64,000 bases of DNA from Atopsyche davidsoni (GCA_022113835.1 JAILWY010000011.1:6816501-6880500), one strand, 5' to 3'. Shown: positions 37,922-48,519, numbered from the stretch's first letter. Notes: generated by a model from the sequence alone, not told the origin. A program made the numbers and translations.

Positions 37922-38141
37922 CAGGGGTGGACTAATTTTTGATGACTACGGGCGATCTGTTTTTTTATGTTATACATATTCAACATCATATTATTTTAAT
38001 AAAATAAAATAATTATTAGATTTCAAACAATTAGTTAATGTAAGACGGGCATCAGAAATGTGCACATATCAGATAGGCGGGCGACTAGGAATAGTTTCGC
38101 GGTCGACAAGTACACCGCGGTCGACACTTTGGCCACCCCTG
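37922..38141. mobile_element. hAT-type MITE (220 bp) with degenerate 8-bp TSD
   Basis: Starts CAGGGGTGGACTAATTT and ends CTTTGGCCACCCCTG. The outer repeats agree with those of 31562-31798. The flanks are GCATATAT (37914-37921) and GTAAATAT (38142-38149), matching at six of eight positions, as expected for an aged 8-bp hAT target duplication. No coding capacity. Confidence 0.75.
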
Positions 38142-38199
38142 GTAAATATATATTAACTAAAAATATATTTAATATTGCTTTAGAAATCGGTTTAGTGTC

Positions 38200-38500
38200 C
38201 CCCTTTTCAGAGGCGCCGGGCAGCCCTGCCCGCGGACCAAAGGTAAATTGGAAAAGTTTACTCTTTGTTGACTCGGCCGCCCATCTCGGGCTGTTTAATT
38301 TTTGTTAAATTGAGCCGTGTCGTGCGTGCACGCGGCCACGTGCACGACGTGAAACGGATGGAGAACCTCAGGCCGGAAGTTCATCGTCTACCCCGGCCGG
38401 GAAATCAAATTCACCCGAGAAATTAAAATTTCGAGGCAAACTTACGGATGAATTCATTATCCGAACAATTTGCGGTCGCCAGGACTTACTGATAATTTTT
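38200..38500. other. GC-rich non-coding island
   Basis: Strongly GC-rich for this window, with the near-palindrome GCACGCGGCCACGTGC around 38328-38344 and no sustained frame. Possible regulatory block. Confidence 0.4.
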
Positions 38501-38582
38501 GAAGACACCGTTAATTGTCATTAAAAAAAATAATTAATATAACAAGGTTCTTTATTTTTCTTTTAGAAAATGTACAGTAGTT

Positions 38583-39425
38583 CTTATGGCTATGGTTATG
38601 CCCTGCTCCTGCGCGCAGGTTGTGGGTCTTACAAGGTGTGGCTTAGGCGGTAGCGTATACGTTTTGAGTTATGTAGGGAAAATATGTGTAAATATATACT
38701 ATGATCATAGCATAATTAAACCAAAAAATTATAAAAAATATATTAAATATGGTTTTTCCATAAATTTCAGTGAATCCGCAATCAATTGTATGAACACCAC
38801 GTCATTGGTACAGAGTTATGCAGGGAGGTATGGATGATTTGAAATAACAGTTACACACTCATTTTTCAATGAAACTTAAATTTTATTTATTCAATGTGTA
38901 ATTTTGATGTTGCCATTATAAAAATCTTTAAAAATATATCCCTACTCTTTATCCATCAAAGTTATTCCCCGTTCAAATCATTCACACCTCCCTGCCTATC
39001 CCTGTACAATCTAATGGCTATGGTTATCCCCTGATCCTGCGCGCAGGCTGTGGGGATTACAAGGTGTGGTTTAGGCGGTAGCGTACATGTATTAAACTAT
39101 GTATAGAAAATATGTGTAAATATATTAAATAACCTTTTGCCATAAATTTCAGTGAATCCGTAAAAATCAGTAATTACTTGTATGAACAGCACGTCATTAG
39201 TACAGAGCTAGGCAGGGAGGAATGGATGATTTGAAATAACAGTTACACACTCATTTTTCAACAAAACTTAAACTTTATTTTTTCAACGTGTATCTTTGAT
39301 GTTGCCATTAAAAAAATCTTCAAACAGATACTCCTACTCTTTATCCACCAAGGTTATCCCCATCCCGCGTGGCGCCCCGTACAAACCATCCATACCTCCC
39401 CGCCTTACCCCGCATAAAGGTACGC
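38583..39425. repeat. Diverged tandem duplication, units ~425 bp, each with internal inverted repeat
   Basis: Unit 1 (38583-39012) and unit 2 (39013-39425) both open TGGCTATGGTTATSCCCTG, CCTGCGCGCAGG and GGCGGTAGCGTA, and both hold TAAATTTCAGTGAATCCG. Each also contains a pair of inverted arms: GCAGGGAGGTATGGATGATT near 38820 and its reverse near 38970-39005, and likewise near 39210 and 39385. The inner arms resemble ends of a ~200-bp foldback or MITE. No family is recognised and no coding potential is seen. Confidence 0.7.
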
Positions 39426-39439
39426 AGTAGCCTCCGATG

Positions 39440-39790
39440 CCCGCGGAAATGCAAACAATCCAATAAATTAATTAACAGGAACTCAAGTGCGATCTAAGGT
39501 GTCAGCAAAAACATCCAGCACAATACATCACCGCCATAAACAAAGGCATACACTTCGCACAAATCATCCCCTCATTCGGACGGCGGGGCAAAGTTCCCCC
39601 GCGGCCCCAGACGATCGGCCAAACTTCCGCAATTAAACCCGGGCCCGGGATGGGGGTTATGACACCTCCACAACCCCTTTTTATGGACTCCCAAGATTTA
39701 AGCTCCGCTCTAGGAATTACCATGAGATTGCTTCGACCGTAACGTATGTCCGCCCAGTTTAATTGCGTTTCGGGAACCTTTTTGGCGCAC
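39440..39790. other. GC-rich non-coding island
   Basis: Contains CCCGGGCCCGGG. The minus-strand open frame of 96 codons has no recognisable motif and ends inside the island. I treat it as chance. Confidence 0.4.
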
Positions 39791-40009
39791 ACGTGCTGAA
39801 AAACCGAGCACTCGAGTTTTGCTATGCTGCTGAAACCACTCTAGCACTGAATCCACTACCCTCCTGAAATCTACGAATTTTTTTCAGGATTGATGGTTGT
39901 CTTTCCGGTTTGATTGCAGTAGTATCGGGCAATTGAGTTTTGCACTTTTTTTTATGTGGAGCATACAAAGACTCATATTTATTTATTGATTAATTGAATT
40001 TTACTAAAG

Positions 40010-40478
40010 AAAATATAAGAATCGAAACTACGAATTTACGTTACGTTTCATTTTCACGTGCCTCTTCTCAGAGGACATTTGTGACCATCTCATTAAATAT
40101 ATACGTACTTATCCAATTTTTATTTATGAAGTCGAGGCTTGGACTTTTAAGACATCTACGGTGCAAAGAATTGAGACGACAGAAATGTGACTTTATAGGA
40201 GAATCCTTAAAATCCCACGGGTTCACCGCGACACAAATGAGAAAGTCTTTCACAGAATGCGCAAAGAAAGAGAACACCTGACGATATTAAAAAAAGCTTA
40301 AGGTCGCCTATTTTTTTAAACAATTAATATAGGATCATACAAGTAATTTTAGTTAGGTTTTAATTAGGAAACTTACGTGAATGCGAAATTTACGCCAGGA
40401 TAAATTATTTAAGATAAATGCGTTTTCAATGAAATGGTCACCAACTTCCTCTGAGGAGAGCAACTAGAAGAAGAAAGT
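40010..40478 (+). mobile_element. LINE fragment with 3' tail, decayed
   Basis: Pieces of the same LINE can be read across frames: VEAWTF (about 40130), TVQRIETTEMWLYRRILKIP, then TNEKVFHRMRKERE. It closes with GAAATGGTCACCAACTTCC, CTGAGGAGAG and GAAGAAGAAAG at 40432-40477. Several frame changes; inactive. Confidence 0.75.
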
Positions 40479-41049
40479 CCAGTTTTACTAAATTTAGAAT
40501 AATAAAGCTGAAGACGCGGAATTCGCATGAATAAGAGAGACTGAGTCATGATAACACACACCGATCACACAAACGGAGAATATGATGGATATATAGTGAC
40601 CATCACACTGTATATTATTTGAAGCGCGTTTCTGGGTGATGCTGTATAATGCAGCGAGCTCAAATGCAATCAAAATGCAAATGTGATAAATGGGGATGAC
40701 ACCGATATAAAAGTTGCAGGGATGCTCGGTGGCTGCGTCCGATTCAATTCCGTGGAAACTTTTATCATTGAGTGGAAAACTTGCGCGACCCACCCCGAAT
40801 AGTTTATAACGGATGGCGTCAAAAACAGAAAGGAATAAAATATCTGAGCGCAGGACATAAAATTATGCATATTAGAGAGCGTCCTGTGCTAGAGTTGAGA
40901 TCATATGATATATTTTTTTGAGTTTAAACATTAAAATACCTGCTAATTACAGTTAAAGTGAAAAATAGTGATCAAATAAACAAATATGCTAACGTTTATT
41001 TTATAGATGAAAAATATTTAATATTAATATATAAATATTCTGATTAAGA

Positions 41050-41095
41050 AATTCTTCTTTGGGTGCCTCTCCTCATAGGGGGTTGGCGCTTTACT
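41050..41095 (-). repeat. Retroposon/LINE tail fragment
   Basis: CTTCTTTGGGTGCCTCTCCTC and GGTTGGCG, reverse of the shared tail, just before the minisatellite. Confidence 0.5.
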
Positions 41096-41105
41096 TATGA
41101 AGGTC

Positions 41106-41490
41106 TTCAAGGTTGTGAAATTCGAGCTTTTAAAATCAAAGCTCACCAAATATGATGGTAGGATGATGTCAAGGTTGTGAAATGCGAGCTTCTGAAATCA
41201 AAGCTCACCATGATTTCAAGGTTGTGAAATCTACTGAATTAAAAGCACACCGAACATGATAGTAGGACGATCTCAAAGCAGCTATATGCGAGCTTTTGTA
41301 TTCAAACCTCACAAATGATGAAAGTTAGATAATTCCAAATGTGAGATTCTGAAATCAAAGCTCACCAATCATGATAGTAAGACGATTTAAAATTTGAGAA
41401 ATGCAAGGTTTTGAATTTAAAGCTCACAAATCATGATTGTGGGATAGTTTCAAAGTTGTAAAATGCGAGCTTCTGAATTTAAAGCTCACC
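41106..41490. repeat. Minisatellite, ~7 units of 46-61 bp
   Basis: Units share TTCAAGGTTGTGAAAT, GCGAGCTTCTGAAATCAAAG, CTCACCAA and ATGATAGTAGGACGAT with substitutions and small deletions. It lies between two LINE-derived pieces. No coding potential. Confidence 0.85.
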
Positions 41491-41494
41491 AAGT

Positions 41495-42060
41495 GCAAGA
41501 GACATAACATTAAAAACTCGCTGGAGATTCACCAAATGTTATGTCGTCTCAGTTACTTTTATGGAGTCGAGGCTTGAACTCTCAAGACATCTACAATGCA
41601 AAGAATTGAGGCGTCCGAAATGTGGCTTTATAGAAAGAAAACCTCTTCTTCTTCACGTGCCTCTCCTCAGAGGAGTCTCATTCATCTCTTTGCTTTTTTC
41701 CATGGTTTTTTTAAGGATTAACAGTGTAGTGGGTCTCCGGAACCTTCTACACTTGTTATAATTTCAGTTATAATGTTTAGACTTTTAAATGTGAACTAGT
41801 GAGTTTATTTAGATTATCTGTCGCCACTGCAATACCTAAACTATTTTTCATAGTATAATCGGCTAAAATGCAGCAAGGTGAGCTGCGTTTCTCGAAACAA
41901 TAAACATAGCATCCTACAGCTGATCGTCCAAGGAAAAATGAGGAAAGTTACGTGGATGCGGAATATACGCCAGTGGCTGAAAGTCGGGAGTACAGAATGG
42001 CCCATGATAAATGCGTTTTTCAATGAAACAGCCTCTGAGGAGAGGCACTCAAAGAAGAAG
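41495..42060 (+). mobile_element. LINE fragment, interrupted
   Basis: From 41503 it reads a RWRFTKCYVVSV-like segment and QRIEASEMWLYRK. It is then interrupted at about 41643 by a reverse-strand retroposon tail, and resumes at 41895 with HSILQLIVQGK, VTWMRNIRQWLK and a tail CCTCTGAGGAGAGGCACTC plus AAGAAGAAG. This copy shows the region between the WLY block and the tail (WMRNIRQW) most clearly. Confidence 0.75.
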
Positions 42061-42240
42061 ATTAAACTGCTGCTGAGCCGGCAAGTAGCAGATCTTCTCG
42101 GCTATCGAGTTGTTTCCGGTCCGACGCCCATTTTCGAGTGTAGACCGCGAAGCCGGCGCGGGCCAATCTAACTTCTTCGAAACTCCGGTCTCAGCCTTCG
42201 ACTATGAACAATATACAAAACTAGATATTGTGAAAGTTTT
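42061..42240. other. GC-rich non-coding island
   Basis: Follows the LINE tail directly; contains GAAGCCGGCGCGGGCC. No gene seen. Confidence 0.35.
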
Positions 42241-42461
42241 ACAGACAACGCAACGGAATACTGAAGGATCGTTAGCTGCGAACAACGAAAACACAATTTT
42301 CTGCGCCTTACATACAATACCGATCGAGATAGCTTAAACACAGAAAGTTATTTATTAAATGACATGTCGCAATGTTTCAGTTAAATATATTCACCCAAGT
42401 TATGTATAAATTTTCAGTTTTGATTATCATATTTTCTGAAATATTATATATTTTAATTATT

Positions 42462-43100
42462 TTAATGTTGAGTGTTAGTTTATCTATCTTCAATAAACAT
42501 ATTAATTCCTATGTGCTTAATAACCGGAAAACCCTCTGCCTTTCACTTTATATTAATCATTTAATTAAAGATTTATGTATTACTCTGGTTTAATATTGAG
42601 TGTCAGTTTATTTCTCTTTAATACACATATTAAGTATTTAACCAAATGGGTTTATACTCTCTATAAGCAATTCAAGGCTTGTTGTAAAAAATAAGTGTTG
42701 TTTGTTTTAAGTGTTTTTTAAGCCTTTTGCACATTAAGGTTTCTATGATGCTTTTAGATTTGAGCAGCATCTAATGTGCTTTAATTTTGTTTTATAGTTT
42801 TTCCTAAGTGACGAAAAGAAGGACGCTATTGACTAATTGCATATCAAGTTATGTCGCGACGTGTGAAGAGGGCTTAAGCCTTAAGTACTCAAAGGTTTCT
42901 TCGATAGTTTGAGATTTGCGCTGTATCTATAGTGCAGCATGAGTGTTGTTTGTTTCAAGAGTTGCTTATTTATTTGAACTCTTTGTTTTTAAAAGTTCCT
43001 GCGATAGTTTTTGTATTGCACAGCATTAAAAGTGCAGCACAAGTGTTTTATGTGTTGGCTCTCCATCGTCGAGTCTTGAATGCTCGAAGGTTGCTGAGCC
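42462..43100. repeat. Old, diverged tandem repeats
   Basis: A ~130-bp pair (TTGAGTGTYAGTTTATYTMTCTT near 42468 and 42595) is followed by units containing GTGCAGCAYRAGTGTT near 42925 and 43030, and GTGTTGTTTGTTT near 42697 and 42935. Too diverged to set clear borders. Confidence 0.5.
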
Positions 43101-43139
43101 GGTTTTGGGTCTGCGTAGTCATTTTTTAATTCTGAATGT

Positions 43140-43350
43140 TGTAAAGCCGGTCACGTTTGGCTTTGCAATCGCCGCGGCCAACATGGCGGCCGGGAATGGC
43201 GTCCAATCAATGTTTTAAATTAGTTTTGCCAGAAAAAGGAATTTCGCGACCATTGGCTCAGTTGCGAATGGAAATCAGTCGACGATTTTTTCACATTGAT
43301 ATCTTGGATCGGAGATAATTAATCCCGGTTATTGTATTCGTGATGTCTGC
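43140..43350. other. GC-rich island with GCCAACATGGCGGCC
   Basis: Contains the ATGGCGGCC core that YY1/Pho-type zinc-finger proteins bind, and two further CCATT/ATGG-type sites. Binding is not shown by sequence alone. Confidence 0.35.
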
Positions 43351-44149
43351 CTACCGATTCGTATCCTGAAAATTCGTTTTGCATTCTTTAAAAAAAAAAT
43401 TAAAATAATACATCAAAGTTATAGTTTTTATTGTTAGAAGTGCTTTATTTAAATGTGTTTCAGTTTTTTTACCCAAGCCAAGAAATTGTTGCTTGAAACG
43501 CAAAATGATAAATCGGGGCATTATGAGGTTTTTGTTTTTAGTTTTAGTTCACTATTATTTCAAGTTAGTGTGAAACTATTTTAAAAAATCATAAACACTA
43601 TAGTTGAAACATTGAAAATAAAGCAGAACTAATGCTGTGAATTATTCATAAAACTTTGCTTTATATAAACTTTTCACAGTGTAAATAAATGCTGTAAATT
43701 ATTTTATTTTTTTAAGTAATTTTACAAGGTTTTTTGCCTAGTATTTTTCAGTTTCAGCCTTAAATTAACTGAAGAAATTTATGCACGATAATTTTTTTCA
43801 TACTCTCTCGGAGAACTACCCTTCAGGCCGCAGAGGAAGACATATCTTTTATTCATTTCGGAGATCGACTGTACTTCGAAACACGCGGCGAAAGTTTATG
43901 CCATAAGTGCGATTTACACGAAGAATAAAATCACTTTGGTTGGCGTAAGTGGTTTTGCCGGTAGTTTTTACCATCAAAACTAGATTCTTGGGTGTTATGC
44001 CGCGTGATTCGGCTATTCTCCCGACTTTCAGCTACTGGCGGAAATTTAACTTTTTCCTTCCAGTGCTTCTTTTTTCTTATAGTTTTCTTCTAGAAAATCA
44101 ATTGCAGTTACTTAGGATTTATATATTTATTTATTATATTTCTTTGCGC

Positions 44150-44400
44150 ATGGGATTTTAAGATTTTTCCTATACAGCCACATTTCAGCCACCTCAATTC
44201 TTTGCATAGTAGCTGTCTTGAGTGTCCAAGATTCTACTCCATAAAGGAGAACTGAAACGGCATAACACTTGGCGAATCTCCAGCGAGATTTCAGTGTTAT
44301 ATCTCTTTAGCATAGTACTGCGTGTTGTCTTAATCCTCACTTAATTCCATTGTCAGGATCCCAGTTCTTATTTAACCAGCACCACAAATATATATATTTT
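44150..44400 (-). mobile_element. LINE fragment
   Basis: The minus strand reads RDITLKSRWRFAKCYAVSVLLYGVESWTLKTATMQRIEVAEMWLY in a single frame region, close to the piece at 36940. Preceded by a LNKNWDPDN-like segment. No tail; 3'-truncated. Confidence 0.8.
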
Positions 44401-44639
44401 TTAATCTCTTGACTACTTTGTTGTCAATATTGATATTTAAACTGTCAATTAACTCTGCTGACAAACATTATTTTCGTTTTTTTTTGTCCATGAAGACTAG
44501 TTTCCGATGATATATCTCTGGCACATAATACTTTTTTTATTATTTATACTATTGAAATCTAAATCAGCTTAGTTTTATCTGAATCTCAAATATGTGTTTT
44601 AGTAGTATAATATATATAAATTAATCAAATAATTTTTTT

Positions 44640-45180
44640 TCAGAAACACGACAAAGTTCATGCCTTGAAATAAATTGACTTCTTGTTTTTTTCGTACGCA
44701 GGGCAAACAAATTTCGACCCCTTCGTTTATCACCCCTCGCGAATGAAGTATAAATCCGCTGCGATATCCAGCAATCACCTGCGTTTTACCTGTGATATAT
44801 TTTATATCAGCTCGACGTACTCTCCGGCGACCCTTCCGACCCCAGATTTATAGCGACAAGCATTCGACTTACTTTGACCATAAGAAGTCTCGGTTCCCGC
44901 GGCGTAATATATCAAATCAGAAAGGCGAGAGTTTTCCGGCGTTTTCCACGTATAACGTAATTCAATTATTCCGAAAAAGGTACGCCGTTTTTCCGAAAAA
45001 TCTCCCCCGCCTGTCTTCTGATAGTTCTTTGTTATGTAAAGTGTAAAGAAAATCTCTCCACTCTTCATTTTAATGACTGCAAAAACGGGGAAACTTTCCG
45101 TGTTTTTGCATACTTTTACATTTTTCTGAATAAAGAAATACGTTAATACGCTGTGGAAATGCTGTGTTTTTGGCTCACTC
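44640..45180. other. GC-richer non-coding block
   Basis: Open frames on both strands (84 and 126 codons) overlap each other and have no family resemblance. Likely chance in GC-richer DNA. Confidence 0.35.
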
Positions 45181-45350
45181 AAAAACTTAAAAGTTTTTCT
45201 TTTAATTAAACGTTTATTTTTATTGATTATGTTATGAAATCGTATTAACAGATTTGAGCTTCCATTTAAAAACCAAACCCAATAAAAATATTGTTATTAA
45301 TGTTATCAAATTCAATATTTTTGACAGAGAGTACTTGGTGGAATTCCATT

Positions 45351-45564
45351 TTAATATTTTTGAATAAAATACTTGAGTGATTTTCCACATTTTTGTTTTT
45401 ATTAGTGACCGGTTTCGCCAACCTTTCACGTTGGCATTATCAAACAGAGTTCTCAGAGTATCAAACTCTGTTTGATAATGCCAACGTGAAAAGTTGGCGA
45501 AACCGGTCACTAATAAAAACAAAAATGTGGAAAATCACTCAAGTATTTTATTCAAAAATATTAA
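45351..45564. repeat. Near-perfect 100-bp inverted repeat with hammerhead-like cores
   Basis: Arms 45351-45450 and 45465-45564 are reverse complements at 99 of 100 positions (difference at 45423), around a 14-nt loop. In each arm, read outward from the loop, TTGATAA is followed by a 6-bp stem GCCAAC/GTTGGC, then GAAA, CCGG and TC. That is the layout of a hammerhead ribozyme core with a very short palindromic stem III, as known from Penelope-like retroelements. CTGATGA is changed to TTGATAA and no stem I is seen, so the core is probably inactive. Because of the symmetry, nearly the same peptide reads on both strands; it is not a gene. Confidence 0.8.
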
Positions 45565-45984
45565 TGTTATCATTAAATATAAATACATTTGGTCTGTTTA
45601 TATTTATTAAACGCAACCTTTAATTTTTTTTTTTTACATTTTTCATTAATATATTTGTTTATTGCTTTAGAGAATTATTGTTTATTTTTGGACCATTTTT
45701 TCCTTATTTTGTATAAACCACGGTTTTGTCTACTTTTTCAGTAGAAATTTTTCTTGAGTCCTGTACCTTTATTAACCACGTTTTTATTTTTAATTTAGAG
45801 TGGTCTGTAGTTTTAAAAGACCTTAAAAAAAGTTGAGTTATATAATTATAATTTTTTTTATATTTGTTATGCAGTTGATATATTATGAGTCACAGACTTC
45901 GCAAGTATGAAGTAAACTTAATCGTGCCATCTAATTAGTCAAATCCAACAACTTAAAGAAAAGTCACATTCGACTAAAGGGTTA

Positions 45985-46055
45985 ATAAAAGTAAGTGTAT
46001 TGTGCAAGTTAGGCTGTGCGACGCGGGTTTGAATCTCTACTTTTGGATGCGTTAA
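45985..46055 (+). pseudogene. Weak tRNA-like relic
   Basis: B-box-like CGGGTTTGAATCTC near 46024-46037. No other arm is convincing. Confidence 0.2.
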
Positions 46056-46079
46056 GCCTAGAGCATACAAAACTGTAGC

Positions 46080-46240
46080 CCCAGATGAGGGGGTGGAAGG
46101 GATAATGGAAATGAACGTGTGTGAACCTCTTCACGTTCTCCAGGGCGGCTTAGGGGGCTCCAGGTCCGGCAGAGTAACGGCCAACCTGACCCCGGGACAC
46201 CATTTTGCCTAATGACGTCACACCTTCGGGCAGGACCAGA
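46080..46240. other. GC-rich non-coding island
   Basis: Dense in GG/CC runs and CRE-like TGACGTCA at 46213-46220. No frame. Confidence 0.35.
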
Positions 46241-46300
46241 TTAGAAAGCGTATCATAAAATAAAATATTCTAAAATTAACCGATGCAAAATGATTTTGAG

Positions 46301-46356
46301 GGATTTTCGTAATCTCTGAAGATGGTCCCAGTGCCGAGACCGAAACGCCGAAATCC
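46301..46356 (+). ncRNA. Degenerate hammerhead-ribozyme motif (Penelope-like type)
   Basis: CTGAAGA (46316-46322) fits the CUGANGA core. Stem II is GGTC/GACC (46324-46327 with 46338-46341), then GAAA (46342-46345). CGCC follows where CGUC would be expected, and GAAATCC (46350-46356) pairs with GGATTTTC (46301-46308) as stem I, with one bulge. The cleavage-site U appears changed to C, so activity is doubtful. Motifs of this form occur in terminal repeats of Penelope-like elements, but no reverse transcriptase or GIY-YIG domain is seen nearby. Confidence 0.45.
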
Positions 46357-46635
46357 AGAAAATACACAAAAAACCACAACATCAGCGATGCAAGGTATTT
46401 TAGATATATCAAAATATTTTTAATGTTTCATAAGACGTCTTCACTAATAATTCAGCAATTTCTTTTAAGTCATTCATGTTACATGAATTTCATAAAAAAA
46501 AATTTGCGTTTAATAACTTTGAATATATTTTCATATTAAAAAATGATAATTAGATCGCTTCTTGCTTAGTTCACCCCTGTGGTCTTAGGGGAGAAGATAT
46601 ATTGTGGTTAATATGCGGCACGGTGGTGGAAATCT

Positions 46636-46717
46636 GGAGACAAATGCGAGGTTCCCGCACCGGCACCGTGAATGTTTAATAACCCCGGTATCTGGGTTCG
46701 AATCCCCGTAAGTCTCC
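46636..46717 (+). pseudogene. tRNA-like unit, 82 nt
   Basis: GGAGAC and GTCTCC pair at the ends, TGCG/CGCA forms a D-like stem, and GGGTTCGAATCCCC forms a T arm. The central part has no proper anticodon arm. Likely tRNA-derived repeat or pseudogene. Confidence 0.35.
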
Positions 46718-46994
46718 AACCAGACTTGAACCAGGAAATGATGGATTAACCAGCTGGCTTCCGCATTTCATTAGACTTTTGATTAGGATTAAATTATTTT
46801 TTTTGATCGATGAAATACTCTTCGTGTTCAGTTCAGCGGTTATTATTATTACTTGCCGACCACGAAAAGTCACGAGAGGAAAGCATTTTATCGAAAACAT
46901 TATTTAAACATAAAATGAAAAACATCGCAAACAGAGTCTGAAAACGTAGGCGAAAAAACAAATCTAATATGTGGAGTGATAATTTTAAACGTTT

Positions 46995-47285
46995 TCTCCT
47001 AAGTTGATTTAGATTCCATCACACACTCGCTGGATCCGAATTTTCGCCGCGCTCAGAGGGAAATGGGAAATTGTCGATTTTTACAAAAAAAAAATCAATC
47101 TCCACCTGTAGTCGAATCAAGCGCGAAAGCCTTCCGGAGGTAGCGACTTATCAAATTAGTAAAGTTTCGGCGGAAAAGCTCTTAGTTTCCATCGGATTTT
47201 TTCTGCCCCTCTCTCTCTAAGTGAAGCTCTGCTATCGAATTTTCTCTTTGCGCCGGTTGCAACCGCCGGGCTAACGAGGTAACTG
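46995..47285. other. GC-rich non-coding island
   Basis: CpG-containing block with AAATTTTCGCCGCGC- and TTCTCTTTGCGCCGG-type stretches, flanked by AT-rich DNA. No gene seen. Confidence 0.35.
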
Positions 47286-47584
47286 TTGAATTAATGAATT
47301 TTTTTGAATGGTTTTGGTTTTTTTTTTATAGTTATCACATTGTGGATAGAAGGGTGAAATGAAAAAATATCTCTTTCTCAGATTCTTTACAAAAAAACTC
47401 TAAAAAATATATTATATGTATAAGAATTATATTATCAAGTTTTAGTAGCACTTCGTTCAAATTCAGATAAATAATGAAATTTTTTATATATTTATATTAG
47501 TTGAATAAGGCTGTATCGGGAAATATACAGAGTATTTATAAAGCTGTAAACATAAAGCAATAAATCCTCCAATAATAAAAAGCG

Positions 47585-47945
47585 CTCTCCTCATTCTGTT
47601 TCTTGTGCATGGCTGCCATTCTGTTCCCTGAGCGTGTGTAAAGGATCTGTAATAGAGTAGTGGATTTGGATGTACCCTGTCAAGGTAGGGAGGCTTCTGC
47701 TTTTATTTATGTGGTTTCCTGCAGAAGGAGTATCAGATCTAAACGCCAGAGCTTTGTAAGGAAAAAAAATGTAATAATGCTATTGGGCAGCACCAATACG
47801 CAGACGTTTCCTTGCAATATAAAACTGCGGTGCGAATATACTATTTTCCCTAAGAAAACCATGAACACTGGCTCAGTATAAACATATGCTCAGTGAGATG
47901 ATCGCCAACCTCCTCTGAGGACAGGGACTTGGTGAAGAAGAAAGC
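47585..47945 (+). repeat. Tailed-retroposon copy, near full length
   Basis: Carries GGAGGCTTCTGC, AAGGAGTATCAGATCTAAAC, AATAATGCTATTGGGCAGCA, CCCTAAGAAAACCATGAACA and CTGGCTCAG, and ends with ATCGCCAACCTCCTCTGAGG and GAAGAAGAAAG. A 73-codon frame is present but is not conserved between copies. Confidence 0.8.
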
Positions 47946-48159
47946 ATAGACGCAAAACGTATCATCACACCCGAGTACCGGGTATTCACGAAGCTGTAGC
48001 TGTGTCAGTTAAGGCGTTGCTTTAAATTGAAATATGTAACAATAAAGACACAGATACGAAGCGTCACATCATCAGAGTATTTCAAAGCTGTAGCTGTGCT
48101 CGTCCAGCTGTTGCTCGGAGGCTCTTTAAATATGCAACTGCAAGCCTGGAGTCACAATA

Positions 48160-48365
48160 CCGCCGGGCTAAGTGCCCCGCGGGCTGAGCGGGTGCATACT
48201 TAATGTGGGCATTCTTTGCCGCTGCCCCAAAGGCTTGCCTAAATTAAGTTAAGGCTAATGCCACTTCCCGTCGAGAGAAAAAAAAAAAACATAACTCGGT
48301 TAAGGAATACAGAATGAAGTGCCGGCCCTCTCGGGCGCCGGTTCGCAATTGTAAACAAGTTTGCT
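48160..48365. other. GC-rich non-coding island
   Basis: Contains GCCCCGCGGGCTGAGCGGG and a short poly(A). It follows two partial copies of a GCTGTAGCTGTG stretch near 47994 and 48088. No gene seen. Confidence 0.35.
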
Positions 48366-48519
48366 GTTCAAGTGGTCATATTTCGTGCCAAGTTTTTGCA
48401 ACGCTGCTTTTATCAACAGACCTTTGAGACCTAAAAATATAATTTAGATATTTATATATATTTCAGCAACATAAAAATAACGGTCAATTCATTAAACGAA
48501 AAAAATATAAATATAATAG

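Noticed and set aside
39502..39792. Minus-strand open frame of 96 codons with several Cys
   Set aside because: Lies in a GC-rich island where stops are rare; no motif, splice context or family resemblance.
41106..41490. Regularly spaced repeats that could suggest a CRISPR-like array
   Set aside because: Units are contiguous and diverged, without unique spacers, in eukaryotic DNA; a minisatellite explains them.
44802..45182. Minus-strand open frame of 126 codons
   Set aside because: Overlaps another chance frame on the plus strand, has no domain and sits in a GC-richer non-coding block.
45232..45623. Two open frames with nearly the same peptide on opposite strands
   Set aside because: Direct result of the 100-bp inverted repeat; not a conserved protein.
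47660..47881. 73-codon open frame in a retroposon copy
   Set aside because: The other copies do not keep the frame.
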